Positions 14,435 to 24,020 of a stretch of 41,528 bases of DNA are shown here, in pieces. Below the pieces are notes generated by a model, which saw nothing but the letters and a program-made list of their open reading frames with translations, was not told the origin of the DNA and did not search any database. The stretch covers positions 1-41,528 of the forward strand of contig JAUWZD010000035.1 in NCBI GenBank assembly GCA_030615505.1. Reading direction: 5' to 3'. This stretch comes from Spirochaetales bacterium (GTDB lineage Bacteria > Spirochaetota > Spirochaetia > SZUA-6 > DRHE01). Made by a program: the position numbers and the translations under genes. Position 1 is the first letter of the stretch. Each line of letters begins with the position of its first letter.

Positions 14435-17131
14435 ATGTTAGAGAACGTTTTAAAAACGATCAATGAACTTCTAAATGAAGAAAAATGGACCCGGGCCACG
14501 TTAAACAGCTATTCAATAAATAATTTCAAGGATTTGGATAACCTTATTTCCCAAACAAAAGACGAAGGGATCGAAAAAGAAATATTGAGTGCCTGTGAAG
14601 AACATCTAAAGCATACTAAAAACAGTATTATTGCACTATATATTTCAGGAATCATTTCTTTAAGCAGGCAGCTTGTAGATGATTCAAATTTAATTATTCT
14701 GATCGGCATTTTTATGGATAATCATAAGTGGAATATCGTTGAGTTTCTCTGCGATCGTATTTTAGAATTTGGTGAGAATAAGTATGCTTTAAAGACTTTA
14801 GCCCAGAGCTACGAAAACAAAAATGAGCAGGAAAAAAGATACAAGGTCTGGGAACGACTTATTAAAGTGGATTATGAGGAAGCTGAAATTGTTAATCTGT
14901 TGGCAGAAAGAAAGGAAAACGAGGGAGACTTAGAGAGCTCAATTGAGTACTACAAAAAAGCAATGCACCGTTTTATCAATAAAAAAATGTTCTCAAATGT
15001 TAAAAATATATGGGAAAAACTTATAGAGTATGCACCGGAGGACACCGATTTTTTCTTCTCCATTGAACGGAAAGTTGTGAAGGTACTCAATGGTGAAAGA
15101 GCTTCGTTACTATTAAACCTCCTCTATCCATATTATAAGGAGATAGAAGATTGGGATACTACTATTGAAATCCTGAAGCGAATACTGGGTTATGAGCCAA
15201 AAAACAGTGCGGCCAGAAAGGAAATTGTTGAATGTTTCAGGAGAAAATATAAAGACCACAGTCAGTTAGAAGAATATGTCCGCATATCTAATATCACCCA
15301 GGGCTGGCGAAATGTACACGATGCGATCATGGATTTTGAGAAACATATCTCTTTCGATGCAGAAAATTATGTATACCACAGGAGTTGGGGAATTGGAAAG
15401 ATAGTTAATATAAAAGATGATTTATTTATCATTGATTTTGCTTCAAAGCCCGGACACAAAATGTCGTTAAAAATGGCCGTTAAAGCCCTGAAGATTTTAA
15501 GTCCTGATCATATATGGGTCCTTAAGAGCACCCGGAGTAAAAATGAGCTCAAGGAGCAGATACAAAATGATACTGCCTGGACCTTAAGGATAATTATAAA
15601 AAGCTTCGATAATGCAGCTGATATGAAAAAAATTAAGGCGGAGCTTGTTCCTTCTATTTTAAGCTCAAGCGAATGGTCGAAATGGAGTACCGAAGCCCGT
15701 AAGATTCTCAAGACAAATTCCGCTTTTGGCAATTTGCCATATCAAATAGATAAATTCGTAGTAAAAGATAAACCCATATCCTTTGAGGAGAAAACATTTA
15801 ATAAATTCACAGCAGAGAGGAATTTCTTTAACAGAATCGGAGCGATTCAGGATTATTTGGATAATGCCGATCCTGATTCAGATTATTTTGCAGAGATGTT
15901 TTCCTATTTTACGGGATTTTTAAAATCCTTTTCCATAGTTACAGAATTGGTAATATCCAGCTATCTACTGATCCAGAAAATTATTACCATCCATCCTTAT
16001 CTTAATCCCGGATTAGAGTATGACTTTAAGGAACTGTTTGATCAGATAGATGATCTGGAAGATCTCTTCAGCAAAATTACCGACTCTGAGCTAAAACGGG
16101 ACTTTCTCCTGCAGGTAAAAAAGCATCTGGATAATTGGCCTGAGATTTACTCTAAGATTTTTATTCAGTATCAAAGCAAGAATATTGTGGATGAGCTGGC
16201 CGGCAATAAACAGTGGGATATTTTAAAAATTCTGTTTAATAAAATCACCGGACACTACCGGGAATATCGAGAAGCCTTCGTATGGATAGCCCGTAATCAA
16301 ATCGATGAGGACTGGTTCGGCACTCTTGATATCAAACTGGAAAAGATACTCATAGGCATGGTCCATCTGCTGGACATTACCTTCAGGGAAATCAGCAATA
16401 AACGTGACGTCAGTCTTAACCGCAAGCTTAATAAGCAGATACAGGATTTCCTTTTCAAGGAAGATAAGCTAATTCGTTTCCTCTTAGAAGCAGGGGAGGA
16501 ATCCATAACACGTCTTTATACCCTGGTTGAGGATGTTAAAGAACTTGATCCGGCCATAAAGATACACCTTAAACACAGATTAAAAGAGCAATATCCTGAT
16601 TATGTATTCCTGGGAGAGCTGGAAAAAGAAACGGTCAGAATGGGCCTGTTGGTAACCAGGATGAGTTATGAGAGCAAACAGATGGATCTTCGGCATCTGC
16701 TCGAAGATGAAATACCGGCAAATTCCAAAGAAATTGGTATTGCCATGTCAAAAGGTGATTTACGGGAAAATGCCGAATATAAAGCGGCTTTGGAGAAGCA
16801 GGAAATGTTAAAAAACGCTGTTTCAAAATTGCAGGATGAGCTACGGAAGGCTCAAATCTTTGACTTAAGTGAGATTTCAACAGATACGGTCTCATTTGGC
16901 ACCCAGGTAAAACTCCAGAATAGTAGCAATAATAAAATCGAAGAATACATTATTTTAGGCCCCTGGGAATCGGAGCCCTCCAAAAATATTATATCCTACT
17001 TATCCCCATTGGGTATGGAAATATGGACCCATAAACAGGGAGATAAACTGAAGTTTACTATTAATAACCAGGAGTTTGAGTATATCATTGATAGTATTGA
17101 GAAGGCTGAGGTAGACAAAATCAAGCTATGA
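14435..17131 (+). CDS. greA: Spirochaete-type GreA: large helical-repeat domain fused to transcription elongation factor GreA
   Basis: The last 165 or so residues are GreA: a coiled-coil domain with the signature KGDLRENAEYKAALEKQE (near 772, acidic tip residues present) and a C-terminal FKBP-like domain. GreA rescues backtracked RNA polymerase by stimulating transcript cleavage. The preceding 730 or so residues are helical repeats (VWERLIKVDYEEAEIVNLLA, LESSIEYYKKAMHRF), with a small beta insert near 315-345 (YHRSWGIGKIVNI). Ordinary GreA is about 158 residues; 898 is typical of the fusion known from Borrelia and Treponema. AGGAG lies 8 bases before the ATG. The stop overlaps the next start (ATGA). 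The repeats probably add a protein-binding platform to the polymerase; that is inference. Confidence 0.9.
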   Translation: MLENVLKTINELLNEEKWTRATLNSYSINNFKDLDNLISQTKDEGIEKEILSACEEHLKHTKNSIIALYISGIISLSRQLVDDSNLIILIGIFMDNHKWNIVEFLCDRILEFGENKYALKTLAQSYENKNEQEKRYKVWERLIKVDYEEAEIVNLLAERKENEGDLESSIEYYKKAMHRFINKKMFSNVKNIWEKLIEYAPEDTDFFFSIERKVVKVLNGERASLLLNLLYPYYKEIEDWDTTIEILKRILGYEPKNSAARKEIVECFRRKYKDHSQLEEYVRISNITQGWRNVHDAIMDFEKHISFDAENYVYHRSWGIGKIVNIKDDLFIIDFASKPGHKMSLKMAVKALKILSPDHIWVLKSTRSKNELKEQIQNDTAWTLRIIIKSFDNAADMKKIKAELVPSILSSSEWSKWSTEARKILKTNSAFGNLPYQIDKFVVKDKPISFEEKTFNKFTAERNFFNRIGAIQDYLDNADPDSDYFAEMFSYFTGFLKSFSIVTELVISSYLLIQKIITIHPYLNPGLEYDFKELFDQIDDLEDLFSKITDSELKRDFLLQVKKHLDNWPEIYSKIFIQYQSKNIVDELAGNKQWDILKILFNKITGHYREYREAFVWIARNQIDEDWFGTLDIKLEKILIGMVHLLDITFREISNKRDVSLNRKLNKQIQDFLFKEDKLIRFLLEAGEESITRLYTLVEDVKELDPAIKIHLKHRLKEQYPDYVFLGELEKETVRMGLLVTRMSYESKQMDLRHLLEDEIPANSKEIGIAMSKGDLRENAEYKAALEKQEMLKNAVSKLQDELRKAQIFDLSEISTDTVSFGTQVKLQNSSNNKIEEYIILGPWESEPSKNIISYLSPLGMEIWTHKQGDKLKFTINNQEFEYIIDSIEKAEVDKIKL

Positions 17132-18684
17132 TAAAAAAGACCATTTTAACAGGACTCTTTATCGCACTGCTTGCTCTTAAACCTGGATGGTCAACGGGAA
17201 TAGATGTCATAGTTATGGTAGATACCTCTGAGAGCATGTTCCCCTTTTTTGATGATCTTATTAACTATCTCATCAAGGATATATTGGAGAAAAGGCTAAA
17301 TCAGGGGGATACATTTTACCTTCTCAGTTTTGCAGATGAACCTGAGTATGAGCTTTCCGCTGCTATTACCGATGCCACAGACTTAGAGAAAGTGATCGGC
17401 CGAATTCTTCTGCTCAATGCACTCGGAAGGTATACGGATTTAATCACTGCGATTAACTATCTTTATGCTTTTACTAAATCACTCCAGGAGCAGAGTGAAA
17501 AGCTTGTGCTATTGCTTACAGACGGTATACATGATCCTCCTCCGGGCAGTCCCACCGACATGGACCCGGATAGAGTAAGGGAGACACTGCTACAGAGTGC
17601 CCAAAGAATAAAAAGGGAGGGTTGGAGTGTTCATATACTTCAGATGCCCTTAACGGACTCCCAGGAGGATAGACCGACTAAAACTTCCTTTTTGGGGGAT
17701 ATGGCTGAGGTTCTTGAAACCGATATTGTTCCTTATAGTGAAGAAGATAAAGAAGTCCTGGATAAGGTGATAGGATTTCCCGTTTTAGAATTCCCGGGTT
17801 ATGTGGGTGAGGTAAGTAGAAGGTTTAAAGCGCGCTTTCAAGTTAATAATCCGGCAAAAGCCCCCGTACTTCTCGTCTTATCTGAAATCCGTACTGACGG
17901 GTATAACATCCTGGGTAAAAGGATCACTGTGCGGATAAAGCCTGAGCAAAAAAAGCGTCTCTCTCTACCTATAAAACTACCTGATAGTCTCCCCGAGGGA
18001 GAACATCAATTACCTATCAAACTCATCTTTAGGGATGATTCGCACATTGCACCCACCCAGGGTATCCTGCAATTCACCTATGTACCGGGAAGAAGTATTC
18101 TTCCTTACTTCCTCTATCTTCTTATCCTTGTTGTCCTGCTTTTACTCCTATATATTCTGATACGCTTATTTATCGTTCTAAAAAACAGGATTCAGGAGCT
18201 CTCATTTCCGCAGTTCTACAGGACAGCAGCCGTAGGGCAGAAGGAAAAAACTTTTAAGCGGCCTTTGGTTATGCATGTGATCCTCCAGAATTCAAGAATA
18301 GGCTTTCGTAATATCCACACGGTTCCCTCTGGAAGGTCCTGTAGTGTCGGGGGTGATGGTTCAACCTTTTTAATTTATTATGTGCCCATGCCGCGGCGGA
18401 TAGGAGTCATTGTCAATGACGGGAAGAAGTATAACTTTATACCTAAACGAAAGGAATTCTTTCCCAACCTTACTGATCCCCTGTACGATTGCCTTGATAA
18501 GGATATTCAGGCAGTCTCCTCCCGAGGGCATGAGGTGACCTTTACTTTTAAGGAGTACATCTCTCCTTTAGAAGAAATAAATAATCTAATGCATTCAATC
18601 AGATATGCAGAGCCGGAAGGCCTTTTGGCATTGAAGAAGAAAGAAGAAGAAAAGAAGACTGCCGAAAGGGCTGCTCAGGGGTAG
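17128..18684 (+). CDS. Von Willebrand factor A domain membrane protein
   Basis: An N-terminal signal peptide (residues 1-23) is followed by a vWA domain at about 25-215. The MIDAS motif D-x-S-x-S is VMVDTSESM, and the later Thr (GRYTDL) and Asp (LLTDGIHD) are in place, so it should bind a metal and a protein ligand. A transmembrane helix at about 323-353 (PYFLYLLILVVLLLLLYILI) separates the periplasmic part from a cytoplasmic tail of about 165 residues ending in a charged helix. Its ATG overlaps the TGA of greA. It ends 9 bases from the convergent HEAT gene. The ligand is unknown; it may link envelope state to the cytoplasm. Confidence 0.85.
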   Translation: MIKKTILTGLFIALLALKPGWSTGIDVIVMVDTSESMFPFFDDLINYLIKDILEKRLNQGDTFYLLSFADEPEYELSAAITDATDLEKVIGRILLLNALGRYTDLITAINYLYAFTKSLQEQSEKLVLLLTDGIHDPPPGSPTDMDPDRVRETLLQSAQRIKREGWSVHILQMPLTDSQEDRPTKTSFLGDMAEVLETDIVPYSEEDKEVLDKVIGFPVLEFPGYVGEVSRRFKARFQVNNPAKAPVLLVLSEIRTDGYNILGKRITVRIKPEQKKRLSLPIKLPDSLPEGEHQLPIKLIFRDDSHIAPTQGILQFTYVPGRSILPYFLYLLILVVLLLLLYILIRLFIVLKNRIQELSFPQFYRTAAVGQKEKTFKRPLVMHVILQNSRIGFRNIHTVPSGRSCSVGGDGSTFLIYYVPMPRRIGVIVNDGKKYNFIPKRKEFFPNLTDPLYDCLDKDIQAVSSRGHEVTFTFKEYISPLEEINNLMHSIRYAEPEGLLALKKKEEEKKTAERAAQG

Positions 18685-18693
18685 ACAGCCACA

Positions 18694-20037
18694 CTAGAAT
18701 TTTCCCAGTGCAGAAAGCGCTACCTTTCGGACTGCAGGATGTGCGTCCTCTTCGGAGAGTCTTTTTATTTCCCCTCTAAGGTCTTTAAAACCGTTTGAGC
18801 CTATACCTCGTATACCGTAGATTCTCAGGATGAAATTCTTGCTTTCTAAATAAGTTGTGAAAATGCTTTTTAATCCATCATACTGAATCTGAGACAGCTT
18901 TTTAGCAGTAAATTCCAGGACTTTTTGGTCCTTATTATTCCATTCTTCATCCATGACTCTGTTTATAACCTTTAATGAAGACTTAAGATCATTTTCCACT
19001 AGATTTATAAACGCAATTTCTCTGTATAAATTTGAAATTTTTTTATCCTGATAAAGGTTTCTTAAGAAATCGTAGGCTTCTTTAGTTCCGATTTCCCCTA
19101 AAGTTTTAATAGCTTGAACGCGGAGCTGTTTTTCCGGATCGTTTTTAGCTTTATAGATAAGTATCTCTACTGCTTTTTTTGCATCCCTGTGAGCCAGGGC
19201 TTTGGCTGAGGCTATTCTTACCTTAACATTTGAATCCTTAAGCCCCTGTATCAATAGATCCTGAACCTCATTCATATTAAAAGAGGAAAGAGCAGAAGCG
19301 GCATACATCTTTATAAGAGAATCTTCTTCTGAAAATAGACTTCTAAGAACCGGAACTGCCTTAGAATTGCCTATTTTCCCCAGAGCCGTACAGGCATACA
19401 TACGCCGGATTCTTTCCTCATCTCTATTATTTGCAATCGAGATCAATACTTCTGTAGCTTCTCCATAGCTCAACTCCCCAAGTGCCAGAATAATGTCCGT
19501 TTTCAGGCGCTCGGGAAAATCCCCATCTTCCAATTTGACAAGAAGCTGTGCTCCAATCTCAGAATTACCAGTTTTTCCCAGGGCATTGATAGCTGCCTGA
19601 GCAATCGATTGCTCCTCATTTTCAATAAGGTCAACCAGAGTCCCGCAAGATTTGCCTGAATCTATGGCGGAAAGATAGTGTATCAGAGAAATAATCAGTT
19701 CAGTGTCCTCCATTTCCTCGTCCGATAGAAGCGAAATCGCGATATCCTCAGCTTCTCCATATTCCGTATAGCTGAAATACTCTAAAATAGACCGCTGAAC
19801 TTTAGAGTTTATCGATTCCTTAAGTATGGATAAGAGATCTTTATCCAGGGAGCGCTCACCGGCATCTCTAATGGCCTCAATAACCTTAATAATCTCACTG
19901 TCGATCCCGTAGAGGAGTGCTTCCTTCCAATCCTCTGTGATGGGCCTGATCTCTTCTTTTTCTTCCTCATCATCACAAAAAACACCAAATAGAAGCACTG
20001 TAAATAAAATAACAGAGAGGAGAATGAGCTTTTTCAT
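18694..20037 (-). CDS. HEAT-repeat exported protein
   Basis: N-terminal hydrophobic signal (MKKLILLSVILFTVLLFGVF) followed by Cys-Asp-Asp-Glu. The Cys could be a lipidation site, but Phe at the position just before it is unusual, so lipoprotein status is unsure. The body has many HEAT repeats, e.g. AQAAINALGKTGNSEIGAQL, RRMYACTALGKIGNSKAVPV, VRIASAKALAHRDAKKAVEI and LRVQAIKTLGEIGTKEAYDF. It acts as a protein-binding solenoid, probably in the periplasm. Its start overlaps the murJ stop by four bases (ATGA), implying coupling to the lipid II flippase gene. Confidence 0.75.
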   Translation of the reverse strand: MKKLILLSVILFTVLLFGVFCDDEEEKEEIRPITEDWKEALLYGIDSEIIKVIEAIRDAGERSLDKDLLSILKESINSKVQRSILEYFSYTEYGEAEDIAISLLSDEEMEDTELIISLIHYLSAIDSGKSCGTLVDLIENEEQSIAQAAINALGKTGNSEIGAQLLVKLEDGDFPERLKTDIILALGELSYGEATEVLISIANNRDEERIRRMYACTALGKIGNSKAVPVLRSLFSEEDSLIKMYAASALSSFNMNEVQDLLIQGLKDSNVKVRIASAKALAHRDAKKAVEILIYKAKNDPEKQLRVQAIKTLGEIGTKEAYDFLRNLYQDKKISNLYREIAFINLVENDLKSSLKVINRVMDEEWNNKDQKVLEFTAKKLSQIQYDGLKSIFTTYLESKNFILRIYGIRGIGSNGFKDLRGEIKRLSEEDAHPAVRKVALSALGKF

Positions 20038-21581
20038 TTTCTTTTAATCCTTTCTCGAATAATGTCCCTGACGATATCAATACCGGTAATGAGATACATT
20101 CCTACGACTATAGCACTGCTTATGAGCAGGGCGATCAGGACCAGTATTAAATTTATAATCGAGCTTCCCGTTGTCCAAAACTTATCTGTAATCCTCAGAT
20201 ATAAAAGTAAAAATCCAGTAAGAGGAAGCATGGAGAGTGCCGTTCTGCACACGGTACGGAATATCACACCCCCATTGAGGCTTCCCAATTTCTTCCGTGC
20301 CCCAAAGAGCAGCAGTAAAAAGCCGATAGAAAAAGCTATAGAATTGGCAATGGCCAGTCCTGTCACCCTTAAAAAGGTCTCTTTGAGCCAGAGGGAGAGG
20401 ATAATATCCATGATGCCGACCAATGCTGAAACAATGAGAGGAGTCCGGAAATCCTTAAGTGAATAATAGAATCTCTGTAAAAAGGTGAATCCTCCCAGGC
20501 TGAACAGGCCAAGGGAATAACCGCTTAAAACTCTTGAAGCCCATACTGTGTTTTTTTCAGTAAACAAAAGCCTCTGAAGAGCCACTTTTATGATTTCCCG
20601 CCCCATGATAATATAAATAAACGCGGCAGGAATGAGCAGAATAAGAATGAAGCGCAAACCGTAGCTTAATGATTCAATCAGCCCACTGCGATCGTTTAAA
20701 GCGGCCTGCCTGCTCATTCTCGGGAAGAGCACGGTCACAATTGATGCGGAGAATATTCCGAAGGGAAGCTGCCAAAAGACTAAGGCATTACTCAGAGCCG
20801 ATGTACTCCCATCTTCCAAACCGCTTGCGAAGAGAACAGCTATCTGTTGGGTAACGGCAAATATCGAAGCTGAAACGAGCACCGGGACCCAGGCTTTGAG
20901 TATCTGTTTAAAATGATCATAACGAAAATGAAAATTAAATTTCAGATCATAACCAGCCTTAAAAAATACAGGAAGCTGGAAGCAGATCTGCGCCAGACCA
21001 CCTAAAAGAATGCCGAAAGCCATGGAGAATATACCAAAATATTTGTGCAGCAGTAGGGTGGAACCAATTACAGCAATAGAGAAAAGAAGAGGTGTCAGAG
21101 CCGGGATTATAAATATATTATGTGAATTTAAAACTGCCATTAATACGGCGCTGATACTGATAAAGACAAGATAGCAGAATACCCATCGGAATAACTCCAC
21201 GGAGAGCTTCATCTTATACGCTTCGGGGAAGGACAGAAGGATATCTATTATTGGACGGGCGAAAATAACGGCTGTAAAGACCAAAGGAAGCAGAAGCGCC
21301 AGTTGAAATGATATAATCGACCGGGTAATTCTTCTAGCCAGGATCCTCTGTTCATCTTCCAGCAGGGCTGAAGAGAGTGCAGGAATGAACGCAGATGAGA
21401 GTGCACCCTCTGCCAGGAGTTTACGGAAATTATTGGGAATGGTGAAAACCGCATTCCAAACATCAGCTACTCCTGATGCCCCGAAAATTGCTCCGATAAC
21501 TGCTATTCTTAAGAAACCCAGCAAGCGGGACATCAGTGTACAGCCCATGACGAGGATGGATATAGAGGCGCTTCTTTTTAT
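20034..21581 (-). CDS. murJ: Lipid II flippase MurJ (MviN)
   Basis: Multi-pass inner-membrane flippase that moves lipid II for peptidoglycan synthesis. Family sequence is clear at the N-terminus (SRLLGFLRIAVIGAIFGA, then NNFRKLLAEGALSSAFIPAL) and in the many later helices. The first ATG (21548) would remove part of helix 1 and has no ribosome site. Homologues start about 11 residues earlier, where the frame reads KRSASISILVMGCTLMSR directly after an ATA codon (21581-21579). A GAAGGA ribosome site lies 9 bases before that ATA. I therefore propose an ATA start, or a sequence error of ATG. It follows the NlpC/P60 gene by about 20 bases and overlaps the HEAT gene. Confidence 0.92.
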   Translation of the reverse strand: MKRSASISILVMGCTLMSRLLGFLRIAVIGAIFGASGVADVWNAVFTIPNNFRKLLAEGALSSAFIPALSSALLEDEQRILARRITRSIISFQLALLLPLVFTAVIFARPIIDILLSFPEAYKMKLSVELFRWVFCYLVFISISAVLMAVLNSHNIFIIPALTPLLFSIAVIGSTLLLHKYFGIFSMAFGILLGGLAQICFQLPVFFKAGYDLKFNFHFRYDHFKQILKAWVPVLVSASIFAVTQQIAVLFASGLEDGSTSALSNALVFWQLPFGIFSASIVTVLFPRMSRQAALNDRSGLIESLSYGLRFILILLIPAAFIYIIMGREIIKVALQRLLFTEKNTVWASRVLSGYSLGLFSLGGFTFLQRFYYSLKDFRTPLIVSALVGIMDIILSLWLKETFLRVTGLAIANSIAFSIGFLLLLFGARKKLGSLNGGVIFRTVCRTALSMLPLTGFLLLYLRITDKFWTTGSSIINLILVLIALLISSAIVVGMYLITGIDIVRDIIRERIKRK

Positions 21582-21601
21582 TTTATCCGGTCCTTCGATA
21601 T

Positions 21602-22363
21602 TTATTGGTCCCTTCCCGCGCTAAAGGATAGAGTATTTCGTATAACTCGTTCCTGATCCTCAATGCTAATCTGCCAGTTTCCTTCTGCCGGAATGAACCA
21701 CAGCAGCGAATAATTATCAGTATTCAGGCGAATACGCCTTGAAAAAAGAAAATTTCCCTCCCTAAGGAAACTGATAATTATAAACTGACTTTCCGGATAT
21801 TCGCTGTGGATATACAGCCTTAAAGGTAAACCTGAGGGAACATACCTTTCCAGGTTTCTGCTCTTGTACCCTACTCCTACCTTAAGCTCAATTTCTCCAT
21901 ACACCAGGGGTATGATTCTTCTCGGTTCGAGCATTCTAGTTTTATAGTAATTTTCTGATAGGGAAGAGATAATGACTCCGGTCTCTCTTCCCTCTGAAGC
22001 AGCATGAATGAAACGCATTTTTCCAATATAGATACCTACATGAGAAGGCACCCTGCCTGTAGTATTGAAAAAAACAAGATCGCCAGGAACCAGATTACCA
22101 TATATTTTTTTCCCATAAGCATAGAGGGAATCAACCTGTCTGGGAAGCCTCTCTCCCGCTATATCATAAAAAACACGATATACTAAGCCTGAGCAGTCCA
22201 TTCCGGTTCTCTCTGTACCTCCATATCGATACGGGGTCTCGAGAAAATTGTATGCCTGCTTCACAATCCTGGTGCGGAGTGAAACATCATTAGAGGCGGC
22301 CTGGGTCTTTGCAAAAGGAAATGCAAATATTAACAACAAGGATAAAATACTGATCTTTTTCAT
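21602..22363 (-). CDS. NlpC/P60 family peptidoglycan endopeptidase
   Basis: Secreted cysteine peptidase that cuts peptide stems of peptidoglycan. The signal peptide is at 1-23 (ILSLLLIFAFPFAKTQAA). The catalytic triad is visible: C57 in MDCSGLVYRVF, H107 in PSHVGIYIG, and H119 in FIHAASEG. After about residue 150 an extra beta-rich domain of about 100 residues (LPLRLYIHSEYPESQFIIIS) has no motif I know and may bind cell wall. It lies directly upstream of murJ on the same strand, a sensible pairing of wall-synthesis and wall-cleavage enzymes. The exact bond cut is not known. Confidence 0.9.
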   Translation of the reverse strand: MKKISILSLLLIFAFPFAKTQAASNDVSLRTRIVKQAYNFLETPYRYGGTERTGMDCSGLVYRVFYDIAGERLPRQVDSLYAYGKKIYGNLVPGDLVFFNTTGRVPSHVGIYIGKMRFIHAASEGRETGVIISSLSENYYKTRMLEPRRIIPLVYGEIELKVGVGYKSRNLERYVPSGLPLRLYIHSEYPESQFIIISFLREGNFLFSRRIRLNTDNYSLLWFIPAEGNWQISIEDQERVIRNTLSFSAGRDQ

Positions 22364-22387
22364 TTTTCTGCCGTCCTGATCGATTTA

Positions 22388-22900
22388 TTAAGATAACTCA
22401 TAAGAATACATTTTAGCTATCTTAATATAGTGTTCGGCATTTTTTCTTATATTTTCCAGTTCCGGAGGAGCTAATTTTCTTACTGCCCTGGCAGGTGAAC
22501 CTATAATAAGCGACTCGGGGGGAAATGTCTTGCCTTCTGTAATCAGGGCTCCTGCGCCCACAATACAATATGAAGGGATTTCGGCATGATTGAGAATTCT
22601 TGCTCCCATGCCGATGATACACTCATCGCCTATTGTACAGCCGTGAATTATAGCTCCATGGCCAATAGTCACTTTCCGGCCGAGACTGGTTGGAACACCC
22701 TCGTCACAGTGAAGAACGGCTCCATCCTGTACGTTGCTGCCACGGCCGATTCGTATGGGGGCAATATCTCCCCTTAGTACCGCGCTGAACCAGACCGAGG
22801 TTTCCTCATCAAGAGAGACATCGCCAAGGATCTCCGCATTCCAGGCTAAAAACAGGGCTTTCTTAATATCCGGATATTTACCTTTAAAGGAGTGAATCAT
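22388..22900 (-). CDS. Gamma-class carbonic anhydrase-like protein (left-handed beta-helix)
   Basis: Hexapeptide-repeat protein of the YrdA/PaaY/gamma-CA type. The metal-binding histidines are present in VLHCDEG and IGHGAIIHGC, and the trimer-forming repeats run from GDVSLDEETSVWFSAVLRGD to GARILNHAEIPSYCIVGAGAL. Such proteins bind Zn or Fe and may hydrate CO2 or have lost that activity. The ATG at 22900 follows AAGGGA by 7 bases and matches the family N-terminus (MIHSFKGKYPDI); a start at 22921 would lie further inside tgt. The gene overlaps the end of tgt by 17 bases. Confidence 0.85.
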   Translation of the reverse strand: MIHSFKGKYPDIKKALFLAWNAEILGDVSLDEETSVWFSAVLRGDIAPIRIGRGSNVQDGAVLHCDEGVPTSLGRKVTIGHGAIIHGCTIGDECIIGMGARILNHAEIPSYCIVGAGALITEGKTFPPESLIIGSPARAVRKLAPPELENIRKNAEHYIKIAKMYSYELS

Positions 22901-24020
22901 TTTCCGTTCCCTTATAAGCATCCAGGAAATTTTTCTTAAACTCTTTAAAACGGTTGCTCCTAATTGCTTCCCGGATCGAGAGAACCAATTGATTGATAAA
23001 ATAAAGATTATGATAGGTGGTTAGAACCGCTGCAAGAATTTCTTTGGTTTTAAAGAGATGGCGTAGATAGGCCCGTGAATACTCTGCACAGGTTTTGCAT
23101 GAACAGGCCGGGTCAATCGGCTCTGTATCCATTTTATTGGATTCCTTTTTTAAAGACAGGGGTCCATTATAAGTAAATGCCTGGGCATTTCGGCCCGTTC
23201 TGGTAGGAAGGACACAATCGAAAAGGTCAATGCCCTGCTCAACAGCTTCCAGGATATATTCAGGTGTGCCAACACCCATTAGGTAACGCGGGTATGGATC
23301 CGGTATTAATTGTGCCGTTAATTCAAGATAATCCCGGAATGTATCAAACTCTTCACCTACAGACAGACCCCCGATGGCGTATCCTGGAAACCCAAGAGAA
23401 GTAATTTCCTCAGCACTTCGTTTCCGTAGATCTTTAAAAAAATTCCCCTGAATAATACCGAACAGCCAGGAGCTTGAGGATTCGAACTCACTCTTCCAGC
23501 GAGTCATGCTGCGTTCCGCCCAGCGCGTGGTAAATACCAAAGCCTGTTTAGCTTCTTCTCTGCTAATTTCCGGGGGAGTACAAACATCCAGTGGCATCAA
23601 AATATCACTGCCCAGGATTCTCTGGATATCCACCACATCCTCCGGGCGCAGTCTATGAGAGGATCCGTCGAGATGTGATTTAAAATAGATTCCCTTCTCT
23701 TCGATTCTTCTGAATGGAGAAAGAGAAAATACTTGAAAGCCGCCTGAATCGGTAAGGATATTCCTCTTCCAGGACATAAAGCTGTGTAATCCTCCGCAGG
23801 CTTCAATAACTTCAATTCCCGGTCTTAAATAAAGATGGTAGGTATTGCTCAAAATTAGATTGGTGCCAAGCTCTTCTAGATCATCATTCTTTACTGCTTT
23901 TACAGTGGCGTTCGTTCCTACCGGCATAAAGCATGGAGTCAAGACTGTTCCATGTAAAAGTTCTAAGCTCGCCGTACGAGCATTCGAATGAGCATCCTTA
24001 TGCTTAATTGTAAAGAGCAT
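22884..24020 (-). CDS. tgt: Queuine tRNA-ribosyltransferase
   Basis: Exchanges guanine-34 for preQ1 in tRNAs with GUN anticodons, the key step to queuosine. Family signatures: MPVGTNATVKAV, NTYHLYLRPG, DSGGFQVFSLS (active-site Asp), LPLDVC-like LMPLDVCTPP, GGLSVGEE, LMGVGTPEYI, FDCVLPTRTGRNAQAF (nucleophile Asp region) and the zinc site CSCKTC with a downstream His. Length of 378 residues is normal. Its ATG overlaps the stop of the ROK kinase gene by one base (TAATG). Queuosine synthesis genes are not otherwise in the window. Confidence 0.97.
   Translation of the reverse strand: MLFTIKHKDAHSNARTASLELLHGTVLTPCFMPVGTNATVKAVKNDDLEELGTNLILSNTYHLYLRPGIEVIEACGGLHSFMSWKRNILTDSGGFQVFSLSPFRRIEEKGIYFKSHLDGSSHRLRPEDVVDIQRILGSDILMPLDVCTPPEISREEAKQALVFTTRWAERSMTRWKSEFESSSSWLFGIIQGNFFKDLRKRSAEEITSLGFPGYAIGGLSVGEEFDTFRDYLELTAQLIPDPYPRYLMGVGTPEYILEAVEQGIDLFDCVLPTRTGRNAQAFTYNGPLSLKKESNKMDTEPIDPACSCKTCAEYSRAYLRHLFKTKEILAAVLTTYHNLYFINQLVLSIREAIRSNRFKEFKKNFLDAYKGTENDSLL

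Noticed and set aside
18670-18710. Terminator between the convergent vWA and HEAT genes
   Set aside because: No stem with a T-run is visible in or around the 9-base gap.
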